18,730 bases of DNA from CAZPLZ01 sp964587525 (GCA_964587525.1 CAZPLZ010000058.1:1-18730); one strand, 5' to 3'. Numbered from the stretch's first letter, positions 1 through 7,530 are shown. Numbers and translations: made by a program. The notes: generated by a model not told the origin, from the sequence alone.

Positions 1-40
1 GTGCGCGTTCAAGACAAGCTCGGTGTGTTGCGCTAGCGTC

Positions 41-1000
41 ATGCCCGGTCGATCGACGATCAACAGGCAGCGGTTTTCGATGACCTCCGCATGGCTTGTC
101 GGGCTTGGGGTGGCAGGTTTACTGACCGCTCACGCTGCGCACGCCGTCCCTGTCACGTCCCTCAGCCAGGTTGAAGCGACCCGGGCCCAAGCATTAGGTG
201 GAGCGACATCGGCGCTGGGGGGCGACGCCGCACTCGTGTGGCTGAACCCGGCGGCCTCAGGGAAAATGACCTCGTCCTCTCTCACCTTGGCAGGGCAACG
301 GGGCTATTTCGGTGACCTGATTGGGCAAGGGCTTGGGGTTATCCCACTGGGTATCGCAGTGGTGTCCGTAGGGTTCTCGACGTACAACTCAGGAGTCGTG
401 ACGTTGAACGCCCTCGATGGCACGACGCGGCAGGTGATTGGTCATCAAGACACCATGGGCATGGTGGGGTTAAGCCGGGCACTCTCGGCTAGAGTGGATG
501 CGGGGGTGTCTGTAAAGGGAGTGAAGAATAAGCTGTTTGAAGAAGTCAGTGCGACGGCGGTGGCGGTGGATGGAGGCATACAGATTCGCCTGGCTCCGAT
601 GCTCAAAGCTGGGGTGGTTTTTCAGAACCTGGGCACCAAGCTCCAATACGAGGCAGACCAGATCAGCCTGCCAGCGGCAATTCGTTCCGGGCTCGCGCTG
701 GGTTGGCAGTTTAAGGGCATCGTAGACGGTAGTTCTGCTATGGATACTCTGATCGTCATGGCTGACGCCGAGTATCCACTGGAGGAGAAACTCCCCGTGT
801 GGCGCGGCGGCGTGGAATATCAATGGCGTGGAGTGTTGGCTCTGCGTGCAGGTGGCCGTCTGAGTTCAAGGGAGGAGCTAACCAACTACGCTGCTGGATT
901 AGGCCTCATGGTCAGGCAGTTTCGTTTGGATTACAGCTTCCAATTGGGGAGTACACCGGCAGATTCGCCCCAGGCTCTCAGTTTGACGATAGAATTGTGA
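41..1000 (+). CDS. PorV/UPF0164-like outer-membrane beta-barrel protein, copy 1
   Basis: This is a predicted outer-membrane beta-barrel protein resembling the PorV/PorQ (UPF0164) group. From ATG 41 it is 319 aa. Its N-terminus has an Arg-rich n-region, a hydrophobic stretch (LVGLGVAGLLTAHAAHA) and a cleavage site before VPVTS. The family hallmark follows at once: an ARAQALGGA-type motif (here TRAQALGGAT), then a WLNPAA motif. The remainder alternates Gly- and aromatic-rich beta strands (for example WRGGVEYQWRGVLALRAGGR) and ends in a strand with a hydrophobic last residue, as barrels do. The start is uncertain: GTG 23, ATG 41 and ATG 80 are all in frame, none has a good ribosome-binding site, and the frame is open to the window edge. 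ATG 41 was chosen because it supplies the charged n-region. A paralogue follows 53 bases downstream. The exact role (transport, assembly or secretion accessory) cannot be told. Confidence 0.75.
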   Translation: MPGRSTINRQRFSMTSAWLVGLGVAGLLTAHAAHAVPVTSLSQVEATRAQALGGATSALGGDAALVWLNPAASGKMTSSSLTLAGQRGYFGDLIGQGLGVIPLGIAVVSVGFSTYNSGVVTLNALDGTTRQVIGHQDTMGMVGLSRALSARVDAGVSVKGVKNKLFEEVSATAVAVDGGIQIRLAPMLKAGVVFQNLGTKLQYEADQISLPAAIRSGLALGWQFKGIVDGSSAMDTLIVMADAEYPLEEKLPVWRGGVEYQWRGVLALRAGGRLSSREELTNYAAGLGLMVRQFRLDYSFQLGSTPADSPQALSLTIEL

Positions 1001-1053
1001 AGCCTAGAGAGAGGATAATGTAGGTAACGAACAAAAAATGCGGAGGTGATGGC

Positions 1054-2037
1054 ATGGGTGCTCGTCATCTCTGTCCCTTAATTGTTTTGGTGAATCTGGT
1101 CGTCGTGCAGGCGAGCGAGACGATGGCCTCCCCTCTGAGTGCTCTGAACAGAGCCGAAGGGGCCCGGGCACAGGCACTTGGAGGATCAGGCATCGCACTT
1201 GGATTTGATCCAACTCTCGTTGGCCTGAATCCAGCCTCCGCGGCGCACGTCACGGCTTCCTCGCTAACGTTGTCCGGACAAACAGGATTTCTGAGGGGTT
1301 TTACAGGCCAAGTGTTGGGAGCTTTCCCTGTCCTGGATGGAGTACTGACCCTGGGGGGAGTATTAGATGACGCCGGATCAGTGACTTTGAACGCATCAGA
1401 TGGAACATCACGGCAAGTCACCGCCAGACGGGACATCATAGGAATGCTTGCTTTTTCAGGGGAGCTCTCACCGCAGATGGATGGAGGTTTTTTAATCAAA
1501 GCACTGCGAAGTGAGCTCATTGAGGAATTTCAAACCACGGGAGTCATCTTCGACGCAGGAATGCAAGCGCGCGTATCAGACACCGTAAAGGCAGGAGTGG
1601 CAATCAAGAATTTTGGAACGAACCTGAAATACCTTGAAGACGAAATTACCCTGCCCGCCCAGGTTCGCGTAGGAATCGCCGTGCTCTGGCGACTTAGGGA
1701 ATACTCGCCGTTCTCAGTGGTAGAGGGAGACGTGATTATTGCAATGGTAGATTCTGAGCACCGGGTTCAGGAGGGCCTGACGTCCTGGCGTGGTGGATTG
1801 GAATATCAATGGCGTGGAGTTGTTGCACTCAGAGCAGGCGGACGGCTGGGGGCAGCGAAGAGTTTAGGCAATCTATCAGTCGGCTTGGGCTTAAGGTTCA
1901 AGCAGGACCAGGATGGGCGAGGGCGAAAGTACCGCCAGGGTAGACAACAGCGGCAGTACCGCTTGGATTACAGCATCCGGCTTCTCACCAGCAAGTTTGA
2001 CCCGCCTCAAACACTCAGTGTAACGATTGCGTTCTGA
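1054..2037 (+). CDS. PorV/UPF0164-like outer-membrane beta-barrel protein, copy 2
   Basis: A 327-aa exported protein clearly paralogous to the gene before it. Both share the ARAQALGG...LNPAS N-terminal motif, the SSLTL strand, VTLNA.DGT.RQV, KAGV..KNFGT-type strands, and WRGGLEYQWRGVVALRAGGRLG. The start is well supported by GGAGGTGAT five bases before ATG 1054. The N-terminus is a signal peptide (hydrophobic LIVLVNLVVVQA; cleavage is likely near ASETMA). Near the C-terminus it has an Arg/Gln-rich insertion of about 20 residues (around residues 283-305) where copy 1 has only a few, probably an extended loop. The last residues (SVTIAF) end in Phe, the usual beta-barrel C-terminal signature. 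Copy 1 and copy 2 are probably co-transcribed. The precise function is unknown. Confidence 0.8.
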   Translation: MGARHLCPLIVLVNLVVVQASETMASPLSALNRAEGARAQALGGSGIALGFDPTLVGLNPASAAHVTASSLTLSGQTGFLRGFTGQVLGAFPVLDGVLTLGGVLDDAGSVTLNASDGTSRQVTARRDIIGMLAFSGELSPQMDGGFLIKALRSELIEEFQTTGVIFDAGMQARVSDTVKAGVAIKNFGTNLKYLEDEITLPAQVRVGIAVLWRLREYSPFSVVEGDVIIAMVDSEHRVQEGLTSWRGGLEYQWRGVVALRAGGRLGAAKSLGNLSVGLGLRFKQDQDGRGRKYRQGRQQRQYRLDYSIRLLTSKFDPPQTLSVTIAF

Positions 2038-2120
2038 TTAGCCGCCTGCCGGCAACCTCACCGGATTGAAGGACTCGATAGTGGTGCTGTAAAGACAATC
2101 ACGTGGGCGGAGGCTCGACG

Positions 2121-2175
2121 CTGGATTTTGCGATCCAGAGATGAGCCCCAGCACCCTTAAAATTCTTAAGGTGCT
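2121..2175. terminator. Two adjacent hairpins between convergent genes, probable terminator region
   Basis: Two inverted repeats lie between the end of the plus-strand barrel gene and the end of the minus-strand HicA-like gene. The first has 6-bp arms at 2121-2126 and 2133-2138 (CTGGAT/ATCCAG). The second has arms at 2150-2160 and 2165-2175 (AGCACC-C-TTAA against TTAAGGTGCT, one bulged C) and overlaps the stop codon of the minus-strand gene. On the plus strand the second hairpin is followed by TTTGT, a poor U-tract. A terminator role for the plus-strand pair is plausible but not proven. Nothing else is seen in the 128 bases between the two genes. Confidence 0.45.
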
Positions 2176-2408
2176 TTGTAAGTTTCCCACCAAGTCAAGA
2201 ACTCGTCTTCCGTGAGCCCCATGGCTTTGACATGTCGATTCAACTCCCATGCGGAGACAACTCGGCTGGAGTCCAGGACTATCACTCCGGGGATTCTGGC
2301 TTTCTCCCACACTTCTTTCTGACCGACGATCCGCATCATGGTCCATCCTCGGTTCTTGAGCAGAGCGCGTACGTCTCCCGGCCAGACATAAAAGTACTTT
2401 CCCGACAA
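2166..2408 (-). CDS. HicA-like small protein lacking the catalytic histidine
   Basis: An 80-residue frame that aligns by eye with the HicA double-stranded-RNA-binding-like fold: DVRALLKNRGWTMMRIVG (helix, strand), a central strand PGVIVLD, then ELNRHVKAMGLTEDEFL, the typical HicA C-terminal helix. HicA toxins carry GSHH at the end of the second strand, with the catalytic His. Here the same place reads GQKEVW, so mRNA-cleaving activity is doubtful. No ATG gives a full domain; the start used is TTG at 2408 with no clear ribosome-binding site. It lies directly after the HicB-like gene, in the same frame, separated only by that gene's TAA and one codon. It may be translated by coupling, by readthrough as a fusion, or it may be a decaying toxin. 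Family assignment is by pattern only. Confidence 0.5.
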   Translation of the reverse strand: MSGKYFYVWPGDVRALLKNRGWTMMRIVGQKEVWEKARIPGVIVLDSSRVVSAWELNRHVKAMGLTEDEFLTWWETYKAP

Positions 2409-2411
2409 GGA

Positions 2412-2750
2412 TTAGCGTGCCAAGAGAACAGGCGGGAGTTCGATGTTGGATACTTCGGGAGGAACCATTTGGGGCTTCCCGTCTTTGCGGGTTTCTTTTC
2501 TCCACCCATGACCCGAGAGGACTGTTTCAGCCGTGCCTTTCTCCAGAATTGCTGCAAGGAAGACGTTTACGGTTTCCTGTAGAGATTCCGTGGCTTTCTC
2601 AGGCGTGTCATCATTCGCAGCCAGTTCCAAGCAACTGCAATATGCCACAAAAACCTTCTTCCCTTCGACTTCCTCCTCGTGAATTTCTACCGAGAGCCTT
2701 GTTCCTTCCACCTGATTCTCACGAATAGAGATCTCAGCACCCCGTGACAT
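2412..2750 (-). CDS. HicB-like antitoxin
   Basis: A 112-aa acidic protein resembling HicB/DUF1902-type antitoxins. Residues ~10-75 contain the beta-beta-beta-alpha pattern VEIHEEEVEGKKVFVAYC, then CLELAANDDTPEKATESLQE, corresponding to the HicB hallmark of a strand entering a short 'C/P-eL' turn followed by a 'T..EA...l.e' helix. The start is ATG 2750 because GGAGGG sits seven bases upstream; the longer in-frame starts at 2798 and 2843 have no such site. In known systems HicB neutralises HicA and represses the operon. Here it precedes its HicA-like partner, the less common order. No DNA-binding helix-turn-helix or ribbon-helix-helix is evident in the C-terminus (residues 75-112, basic then hydrophobic), so autoregulation is not assured. 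Confidence 0.6.
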   Translation of the reverse strand: MSRGAEISIRENQVEGTRLSVEIHEEEVEGKKVFVAYCSCLELAANDDTPEKATESLQETVNVFLAAILEKGTAETVLSGHGWRKETRKDGKPQMVPPEVSNIELPPVLLAR

Positions 2751-2802
2751 GGTTGCTCCCTCCGTTTTTTCCGTTGATTCAGTGATCTCTGGTGACATTT
2801 TT

Positions 2803-2811
2803 AGTGTATCA
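2803..2811 (-). promoter_or_regulatory. Candidate extended -10 promoter for the HicB-like gene
   Basis: Read on the minus strand this is TGATACACT, an extended -10 form (TG, one base, TACACT). It lies about 50 bases upstream of ATG 2750 within the 100-base gap after the glycosidase gene. No good -35 hexamer is present at 17 bases, which an extended -10 can tolerate. It suggests the HicB/HicA-like pair has its own promoter rather than depending on the upstream gene. Confidence 0.3.
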
Positions 2812-2850
2812 CGACCGTGGCTCACTGGCTGAGGATCGCGCACCAGGCTG

Positions 2851-5800
2851 TCAGAACCTCGCTTCCACGATGACGTTGTCCCTCAGGCCGGTGATATCGA
2901 CATCACCCTTGAGCGGGTCAAAGGCAGGCCATTTTTTCCCGTTGACCAGCACTGATTTAAGGCGTTTCTTTTCTGGATGCCTAAAGCGCACAAGAATTCT
3001 TGCTGCGTCTCGCGAGCCACGCAGGGAGGCTTCCATTCGGATCCTGTCTTTCGCCGTTTCGGAGAGGTACCGGATTGAGACCTCGCCAAAGTAGGTGCAG
3101 ACCTTTGTAATCCCAATGTCGTTGCCGTCTCTGAGCCAGGCGCGGGGAATCGCCCGACCGAAGTGGAGCAGGCTCCGGTTCCAGTACACGAACATATACC
3201 GTAACCACATGATGGCGTTGGCCTCATCACTGGTCTTAAATTGGGCAGCGTTGGAAAAACCAAGTGCCGGAAGGGGGTGTTCGCACATGGCGTTGACTTC
3301 CGCCCGGTAGCAAGCGCACCAGGCGTTGAAGAACATCCAGAGGTACACCTCCGGCTCGTCTCGATCCAAATGGGGCATCAGCCCCGCCAGCAGGTTCGGC
3401 TGGATTGAGAACCCACCCCGGCTGTAAAAATTCTCCTCCAGATCGGTCATCGGATAACCATAGGGCGGCGTGAGGTAACGGTTATCCTGAAAGTCATCGA
3501 GAATCCATGCCGCCTGCTTGGATAAGGGATCGTAAAGACCCGAGATGAGCAGGTACACCGATCCTTCCAGCACCTCACGAATCCAGCCATAGTCCCTCCC
3601 CCGCAGGTAGAGACGACTGGGATAATGAGGGACCCACCGCCCGTTCCGAAGACGGATCAAGGGTGCGTGCTGGCGCATCTGCTCAAAGCCCCGGATGAGA
3701 TCCTCCCTGTACGCATCGGACTCTCTACGAATGCGCGAAGCCTCCGGGTGCCCGATGTCTTCCAGGGCCAAAGCGGCATTGTCAGTGCCTCGCCAGATGA
3801 GGCAGTTTGTCGAAAGCCAGTACTGAAAGTCAGTGACATCCTCCAGGCTGCCCGCAGGGAGAAACCCATACTCCCAGCCCCGGGAGTGCGGCAGGGCCTT
3901 TTGAGTGTTTCGCCGCTGGCGGAAAACCCAGTCTGCCCCCTCGATCACGGACGGCGCCACCCTCTCAAACCAGCCCTTATCGCACGTCAGGCGGTAGTGC
4001 TCCGCCAGGCACCACAGCACCCAGCCGTGGTGCTGGTTATACGCGCCACACTCGTAACCCCCGGCCCCGAAGTACATGCCCTTAAAGTCGGTGAAGTTTC
4101 CAGGCTGCGGCACGGTGCCCTGGTACTTAATCCAAAGCTCAAGCCGCCGCCTCGCCTCCTCGTGCAGGCCGCGTTGGTCCAGCTCATGGATGATCATGCA
4201 AGACTCGTTGCTGTAGTTGCCGTACGTCGAGGTGCCCACCGACGTGTTGACCAGGCGACGATCATCCGGCATGGCGAAATCGGAGATTTCCACATGGGTC
4301 AAGTGGGACGCATACAGGTCGGCAAGGTGCGGCTCAGGACAGCGCAGTTGCGAGCCCCGCCGGTTCTCTTCCCTCCAGAACCGGGTCACCTTGCTCAAGG
4401 ACTCCTTAAATTTCAACTTTTTCAGGGCGGACAGCTCCTTCTCAAATTCCAAAGCGATATAGGGGATCTTGAGCAGCACCTCACAGTGCTCACCGGCTTG
4501 AAGAGATCGTGTCAAGACAACTCCCGTGTCCGTGGTTGTGGCCTCCATCGTGGACTCGCAAGCGCAACGCAGGACAGGCTGGCCCCGGTACCGGCTGGTG
4601 ATCCGCCCCGCCCGGGCGGCGAGACGGTCCAACGGGCTGCCCGGAACCTCGGCGCTGTGTGAACCTCCCAAGGACCGCTCCGAATCCTGGGAGTAACGGA
4701 TGGACAAACGCGCGCGCTTCGCGTCTTCCCCGGCGTTGTAAAACCGGAAACGGACCAGGGCGACCATCGTTTCGTCGCCCACCGTCTCCCCCTTGAGCAC
4801 GCTAGCCATCAACGGGACGCAGAAAGATTTTTGCTCCAGCAATAGGTTTCCTTTCCTCCACCGGATGTTGTAGGCGGGAACGGGAGCAGGGTCGGTGAAC
4901 CGCGCGGTGGTGGACCAGGCCTCAAGCCCGAAGAAGAACCGGGCATCCCCCTCGCACAGAAATCGCCTGGAGTCCTTACCCTCCATGGCGATATGCTTAA
5001 AACCCTTCGATGCCCACCAGACCACATTCCTTTGATGCAACACCAGATCCCCGCTCGCCTCCAGCCAGAACCGCTGGCGGGCATGCTTGCAGCCCAGGTT
5101 GTAGTTGACCGCGTGCGGGCGCGGCTGCCCGCCGTAAGCACCCGCGTAGCTCGCCTCCGGCCGGGCAACGACCTTCTGTGAGATAGTCTTGTCCTTCTCA
5201 ATCCGCCGCTTGTAATCAGCAAAGATCAGCGGATCGCTCGATCGAGTAATGTAAACGCCCTCCTCCGCATACCAAATGGGGCCCTGGCGCTCCAGAGCAT
5301 CCAGGGAGATGGTAAAGGTTGCCTGGTCAAGGGCGAACGTGATATGACCCGTGTCATTGCAGTAACGGTGCGCAGGTTGCATATGTGAAACGGCAATCTC
5401 AAAGGACCGTCTCCCCTGACCCAACCTCAGCTCGCGGCCACGGGCCGAGATGCCCCTTAACGCCGTGACGTTCGTCACCGCCGCGTTGTACCCAGAGAGG
5501 CGGAGCCGTTTTCCAGCCGTTTTTCTTCCGGCATCCAGCTCGACTCGCAGGGCACTGCGAGCTGGCTTGGACATGGTGTAGACCTGAATCTTCTCGATCC
5601 GCCCCGGATCCGGAACCTCGACCCGGATGCCGAGTGTGCGCCGGAAAGGCACGTCATCATCCGCCGCTTCCCTGGGCAACTCCACGCTCAAAGCCTTACA
5701 TGTGATAACGAAAAAATCCTTGGCCCTTCTGCCGATGATCGCGGCCCTTTGCCAAGTGCCATTGAACTGGTCATCAATGGGGTTCCATCCAAACCTGGCG

Positions 5801-5994
5801 GGCTGATCATGATCTGGCAAGTACTCCAGCCGCACCCGCGGCCACGTCTTCCTCCAGTAGGAGAGGCCGATTCTCCCCGGAGCTTTTCCCTTAAACATGA
5901 CCACGACCAGCCGGATATCCCGCACCTCTTCAAAGCGAATCTCCCCGGGGGCACAGTGAGGAAGTCCGAAGGGAGCGATGTCAAATCCCTTCAT
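2851..5994 (-). CDS. Six-hairpin (alpha/alpha)6 glycosidase-like protein
   Basis: A 1047-aa protein with no signal peptide or membrane segment, so probably cytosolic. I do not recognise a specific glycoside hydrolase family. Residues 1-~250 and ~280-520 read as beta-rich domains (many alternating strands, Trp/Tyr-rich). Residues ~555-960 are helical with the spacing and aromatic clusters of an (alpha/alpha)6 barrel: YGNYSNESCMIIHELDQRG (591-609), then GGYECGAYNQHHGWVLW (645-661), ADWVFRQRR, and WLSTNCLIWRG. Conserved-looking acids near the likely cleft include E597, E648 and D739. The last ~80 residues form a small beta domain, as in many six-hairpin enzymes. ATG 5994 has only a weak site (GACGGG). 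The upstream RelE-like gene ends 41 bases before it, so co-transcription is possible. It could be a hydrolase, lyase or phosphorylase. Confidence 0.65.
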   Translation of the reverse strand: MKGFDIAPFGLPHCAPGEIRFEEVRDIRLVVVMFKGKAPGRIGLSYWRKTWPRVRLEYLPDHDQPARFGWNPIDDQFNGTWQRAAIIGRRAKDFFVITCKALSVELPREAADDDVPFRRTLGIRVEVPDPGRIEKIQVYTMSKPARSALRVELDAGRKTAGKRLRLSGYNAAVTNVTALRGISARGRELRLGQGRRSFEIAVSHMQPAHRYCNDTGHITFALDQATFTISLDALERQGPIWYAEEGVYITRSSDPLIFADYKRRIEKDKTISQKVVARPEASYAGAYGGQPRPHAVNYNLGCKHARQRFWLEASGDLVLHQRNVVWWASKGFKHIAMEGKDSRRFLCEGDARFFFGLEAWSTTARFTDPAPVPAYNIRWRKGNLLLEQKSFCVPLMASVLKGETVGDETMVALVRFRFYNAGEDAKRARLSIRYSQDSERSLGGSHSAEVPGSPLDRLAARAGRITSRYRGQPVLRCACESTMEATTTDTGVVLTRSLQAGEHCEVLLKIPYIALEFEKELSALKKLKFKESLSKVTRFWREENRRGSQLRCPEPHLADLYASHLTHVEISDFAMPDDRRLVNTSVGTSTYGNYSNESCMIIHELDQRGLHEEARRRLELWIKYQGTVPQPGNFTDFKGMYFGAGGYECGAYNQHHGWVLWCLAEHYRLTCDKGWFERVAPSVIEGADWVFRQRRNTQKALPHSRGWEYGFLPAGSLEDVTDFQYWLSTNCLIWRGTDNAALALEDIGHPEASRIRRESDAYREDLIRGFEQMRQHAPLIRLRNGRWVPHYPSRLYLRGRDYGWIREVLEGSVYLLISGLYDPLSKQAAWILDDFQDNRYLTPPYGYPMTDLEENFYSRGGFSIQPNLLAGLMPHLDRDEPEVYLWMFFNAWCACYRAEVNAMCEHPLPALGFSNAAQFKTSDEANAIMWLRYMFVYWNRSLLHFGRAIPRAWLRDGNDIGITKVCTYFGEVSIRYLSETAKDRIRMEASLRGSRDAARILVRFRHPEKKRLKSVLVNGKKWPAFDPLKGDVDITGLRDNVIVEARF

Positions 5995-6035
5995 TATCCC
6001 GTCCGGATACTTCAGGGTTTTACCAAAAGAGATAC

Positions 6036-6326
6036 CTATCGATGCGAGTACGTCCGCTCAGAACGGCGCTCCAGAATTGTCATCGAGACCATATGATCTC
6101 TCTCGTCGATCTCATAAAAACACCGCCAATTCCCGATCCGGTAACGCCAGGTTTCAGGCCGCCAATTGCGCAACTTGCGGATGTGCGTGCCGAAATGTGG
6201 CTCTACTCTCAGTTGGGGATATATATAGGTCATGAGCTTTTGTTCTAGCTTGTCACGTTCGCCCGCAGGGCACTTCTGGCAATCTCTGATAAAAACGTTG
6301 GTCTCGAAGATATTGTATCTACCCAA
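6036..6326 (-). CDS. RelE/ParE-superfamily toxin
   Basis: A 96-aa basic protein with the RelE/ParE pattern: N-terminal helix with KCPAGERDKLEQKLMTYI, then HIRKLRN..ETWRYRIGNWRCFYEID, matching the family's 'kL.g...yRiR.GdyRviYeid' core, and a final strand MVSMTILERRSERTY. Relatives usually have a His in the last motif (HR..vY); here it is Arg (RRSERTY), which is seen in some members but may alter activity. These toxins typically act on ribosome-bound mRNA or gyrase; which applies here cannot be read. The gene overlaps the preceding ribbon-helix-helix antitoxin gene by 8 bases, a classic toxin-antitoxin arrangement with antitoxin first. Confidence 0.8.
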   Translation of the reverse strand: MGRYNIFETNVFIRDCQKCPAGERDKLEQKLMTYIYPQLRVEPHFGTHIRKLRNWRPETWRYRIGNWRCFYEIDERDHMVSMTILERRSERTYSHR

Positions 6327-6561
6327 TCAACCGCCCTTTCCGCTCGCGGGCAGCCTTCGATCCCTTCTTGAGTCTTCGCACCAAACTGGGATTTTTTACA
6401 ATGGCCTCCATTTCCTCGGGTTCGACTAACGTATGCTCCTGAAGGTGACGAAGGGCAGCCGTCTCGATGAGATTTGAGATGGGGCGGTTATCCATCCTAG
6501 CCCAGCGCTGAAACAACTGATACGTCTCTTCGGGGAGCCTCAACGTAATGGTCTTGCTCAC
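6319..6561 (-). CDS. Ribbon-helix-helix antitoxin
   Basis: An 80-aa protein. Residues 1-47 match the CopG/RelB-type ribbon-helix-helix: the DNA-contacting strand SKTITLRLPEETYQL, followed by two helices (FQRWARMDNRPISNLIETAALRHLQ). The C-terminal third is charged (EEMEAIVKNPSLVRRLKKG) and should wrap the toxin. The start is GTG 6561, preceded by AGGAGG and a second AAGGA closer to the start. The partner RelE-like toxin overlaps its 3' end. RHH antitoxins normally repress their own operon. The AT-rich stretch at about 6593-6612 (containing TATGCATA) upstream of this start is a plausible promoter/operator, but no clean operator repeat could be defined. Confidence 0.8.
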   Translation of the reverse strand: MSKTITLRLPEETYQLFQRWARMDNRPISNLIETAALRHLQEHTLVEPEEMEAIVKNPSLVRRLKKGSKAARERKGRLIG

Positions 6562-6592
6562 CGTTCCTTACACCTCCTGTGCACTCCGGCAA

Positions 6593-6612
6593 TGTATGCA
6601 TATGTATTCTAA
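6593..6612 (-). promoter_or_regulatory. AT-rich candidate promoter/operator of the RHH/RelE pair
   Basis: A locally AT-rich stretch 32-51 bases upstream of GTG 6561. It contains the 8-bp palindrome TATGCATA and, read on the minus strand, TAGAAT, which resembles a -10 hexamer. Ribbon-helix-helix repressors commonly bind short palindromes of this kind. It is supported by base composition and position only. Confidence 0.3.
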
Positions 6613-6661
6613 CGTATTCAACCCGCTTCGCAAAGCTGTAGGAAGCGATATCGAAACCCGT

Positions 6662-6715
6662 CCCCCTCACCCTTCCCTCTCCCCCCTCGGGGGGAGAGGG
6701 TTAGGGAGAGGGGGG
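6662..6715. repeat. GC-rich hairpin repeat, copy 1
   Basis: A strong inverted repeat. A perfect 12-bp inner stem runs CCCTCTCCCCCC (6675-6686) with GGGGGGAGAGGG (6689-6700). It is extended outward by an imperfect outer stem, CCCCCTCACCCT (6662-6673) against AGGGAGAGGGGG (6703-6714). It lies just beyond the 3' end of the amidohydrolase gene (6733) and upstream of the antitoxin gene, so it may end transcription or stabilise an mRNA end. The terminal blocks CCCCCTCACCCT and GGGGGGAGAGGG recur exactly at 11971-11982 and 12026-12037, showing it is a dispersed element. Similar CCCTCACCC/CTCTCCC hairpins are known as dispersed intergenic repeats in many bacteria. Confidence 0.8.
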
Positions 6716-6732
6716 ATATGCCCTCTGGACAT

Positions 6733-7530
6733 CTAAATGTTCACCTGTTCGTTGAGGCGCTCAAGGTTGCCGGAGAGGATGAGCGAGAGGTCGGCTGGCG
6801 GCAGCCCAAAACTCTTGAGAATCTCCAGCGCTCTCCGGTTCGCCTCCACGCTGTTATAGGGAAAGTCCGCACCGAAGATGAACCGGTCAGCGCCGAACGC
6901 GGCGATCAACTCCTTCACCTCGGCTGCCGGCACGTGCCAGCTCGCATCCTCCGGCAGGCATGTCGCGAGCCCGCCGTAGACATTGGGGTTATTCTGCATG
7001 ACGGCATAGGTTTCGCGCACAAACGCCTTCCCGCCGAGATGTTCGATAATCAAGGGCAGCTTGGGGTGCCGCTGAGCAACCTCGTCCACCCTCAACGGCT
7101 GATAACGCTCAAGGTTCCAGCCGTGCGGCCCGGTGTGATACAGGATCGGCAGCCGCCAGGACTCCGCGAGCGCATAGAACTCCGCCAGTGATGGGTCATT
7201 GATCGGGATCTTGACGATGGGTGGATGAAACTTGACCCCACGCGCACCCTGCGGTCCGTGAGTCCGCAGTAGATCCACCGCTGCCTGCCCAGGCTCGTTG
7301 ACCGTCACCCAGGGGATGAACCGGTCATCCCCCTTGACGGTCTCGAGGAGCCAGCGGTTCGGGTCTCCATCGAACCACCGCTGAAACGGAGCAAAGGTGA
7401 CGGCCCGCTCGTACCCCAGCTCGCCCACATAGCGGCCCAGATGCTCGATCCCGCCCACCTCGTCCCCGATGCCTTCCCAGATCCTCTTGAAATGCCCGGG
7501 GGGGCCAACATGGCAGTGACTGAGAATCAT
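6733..7530 (-). CDS. Amidohydrolase-2-like TIM-barrel metal hydrolase or decarboxylase
   Basis: A 265-aa cytosolic protein of the amidohydrolase superfamily, close to the amidohydrolase_2 group. Metal and active-site residues are all present: H5 and H7 (LSHCHVG, the HxH after strand 1), H102 (GVKFHP), H132 (LYHTGPH), H164 (IIEHLGG) and D222 (FGADFPY, the strand-8 Asp). The final helix ending LSGNLERLN matches the family's usual ending. Members hydrolyse lactones, amides or decarboxylate aromatic and sugar-derived acids; the substrate here cannot be told. ATG 7530 overlaps the stop of the upstream methyltransferase gene (ATGA), so the two are translationally coupled. The hairpin repeat at 6662-6715 lies just after its stop. 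Confidence 0.8.
   Translation of the reverse strand: MILSHCHVGPPGHFKRIWEGIGDEVGGIEHLGRYVGELGYERAVTFAPFQRWFDGDPNRWLLETVKGDDRFIPWVTVNEPGQAAVDLLRTHGPQGARGVKFHPPIVKIPINDPSLAEFYALAESWRLPILYHTGPHGWNLERYQPLRVDEVAQRHPKLPLIIEHLGGKAFVRETYAVMQNNPNVYGGLATCLPEDASWHVPAAEVKELIAAFGADRFIFGADFPYNSVEANRRALEILKSFGLPPADLSLILSGNLERLNEQVNI

Noticed and set aside
3625..4662. Long open frame (345 codons) on the plus strand inside the glycosidase gene
   Set aside because: It is antisense to the well-supported 1047-residue protein, has no ribosome-binding site, and its translation is Pro/Arg/Leu-rich without domain pattern. GC-rich codon use on the opposite strand explains it.
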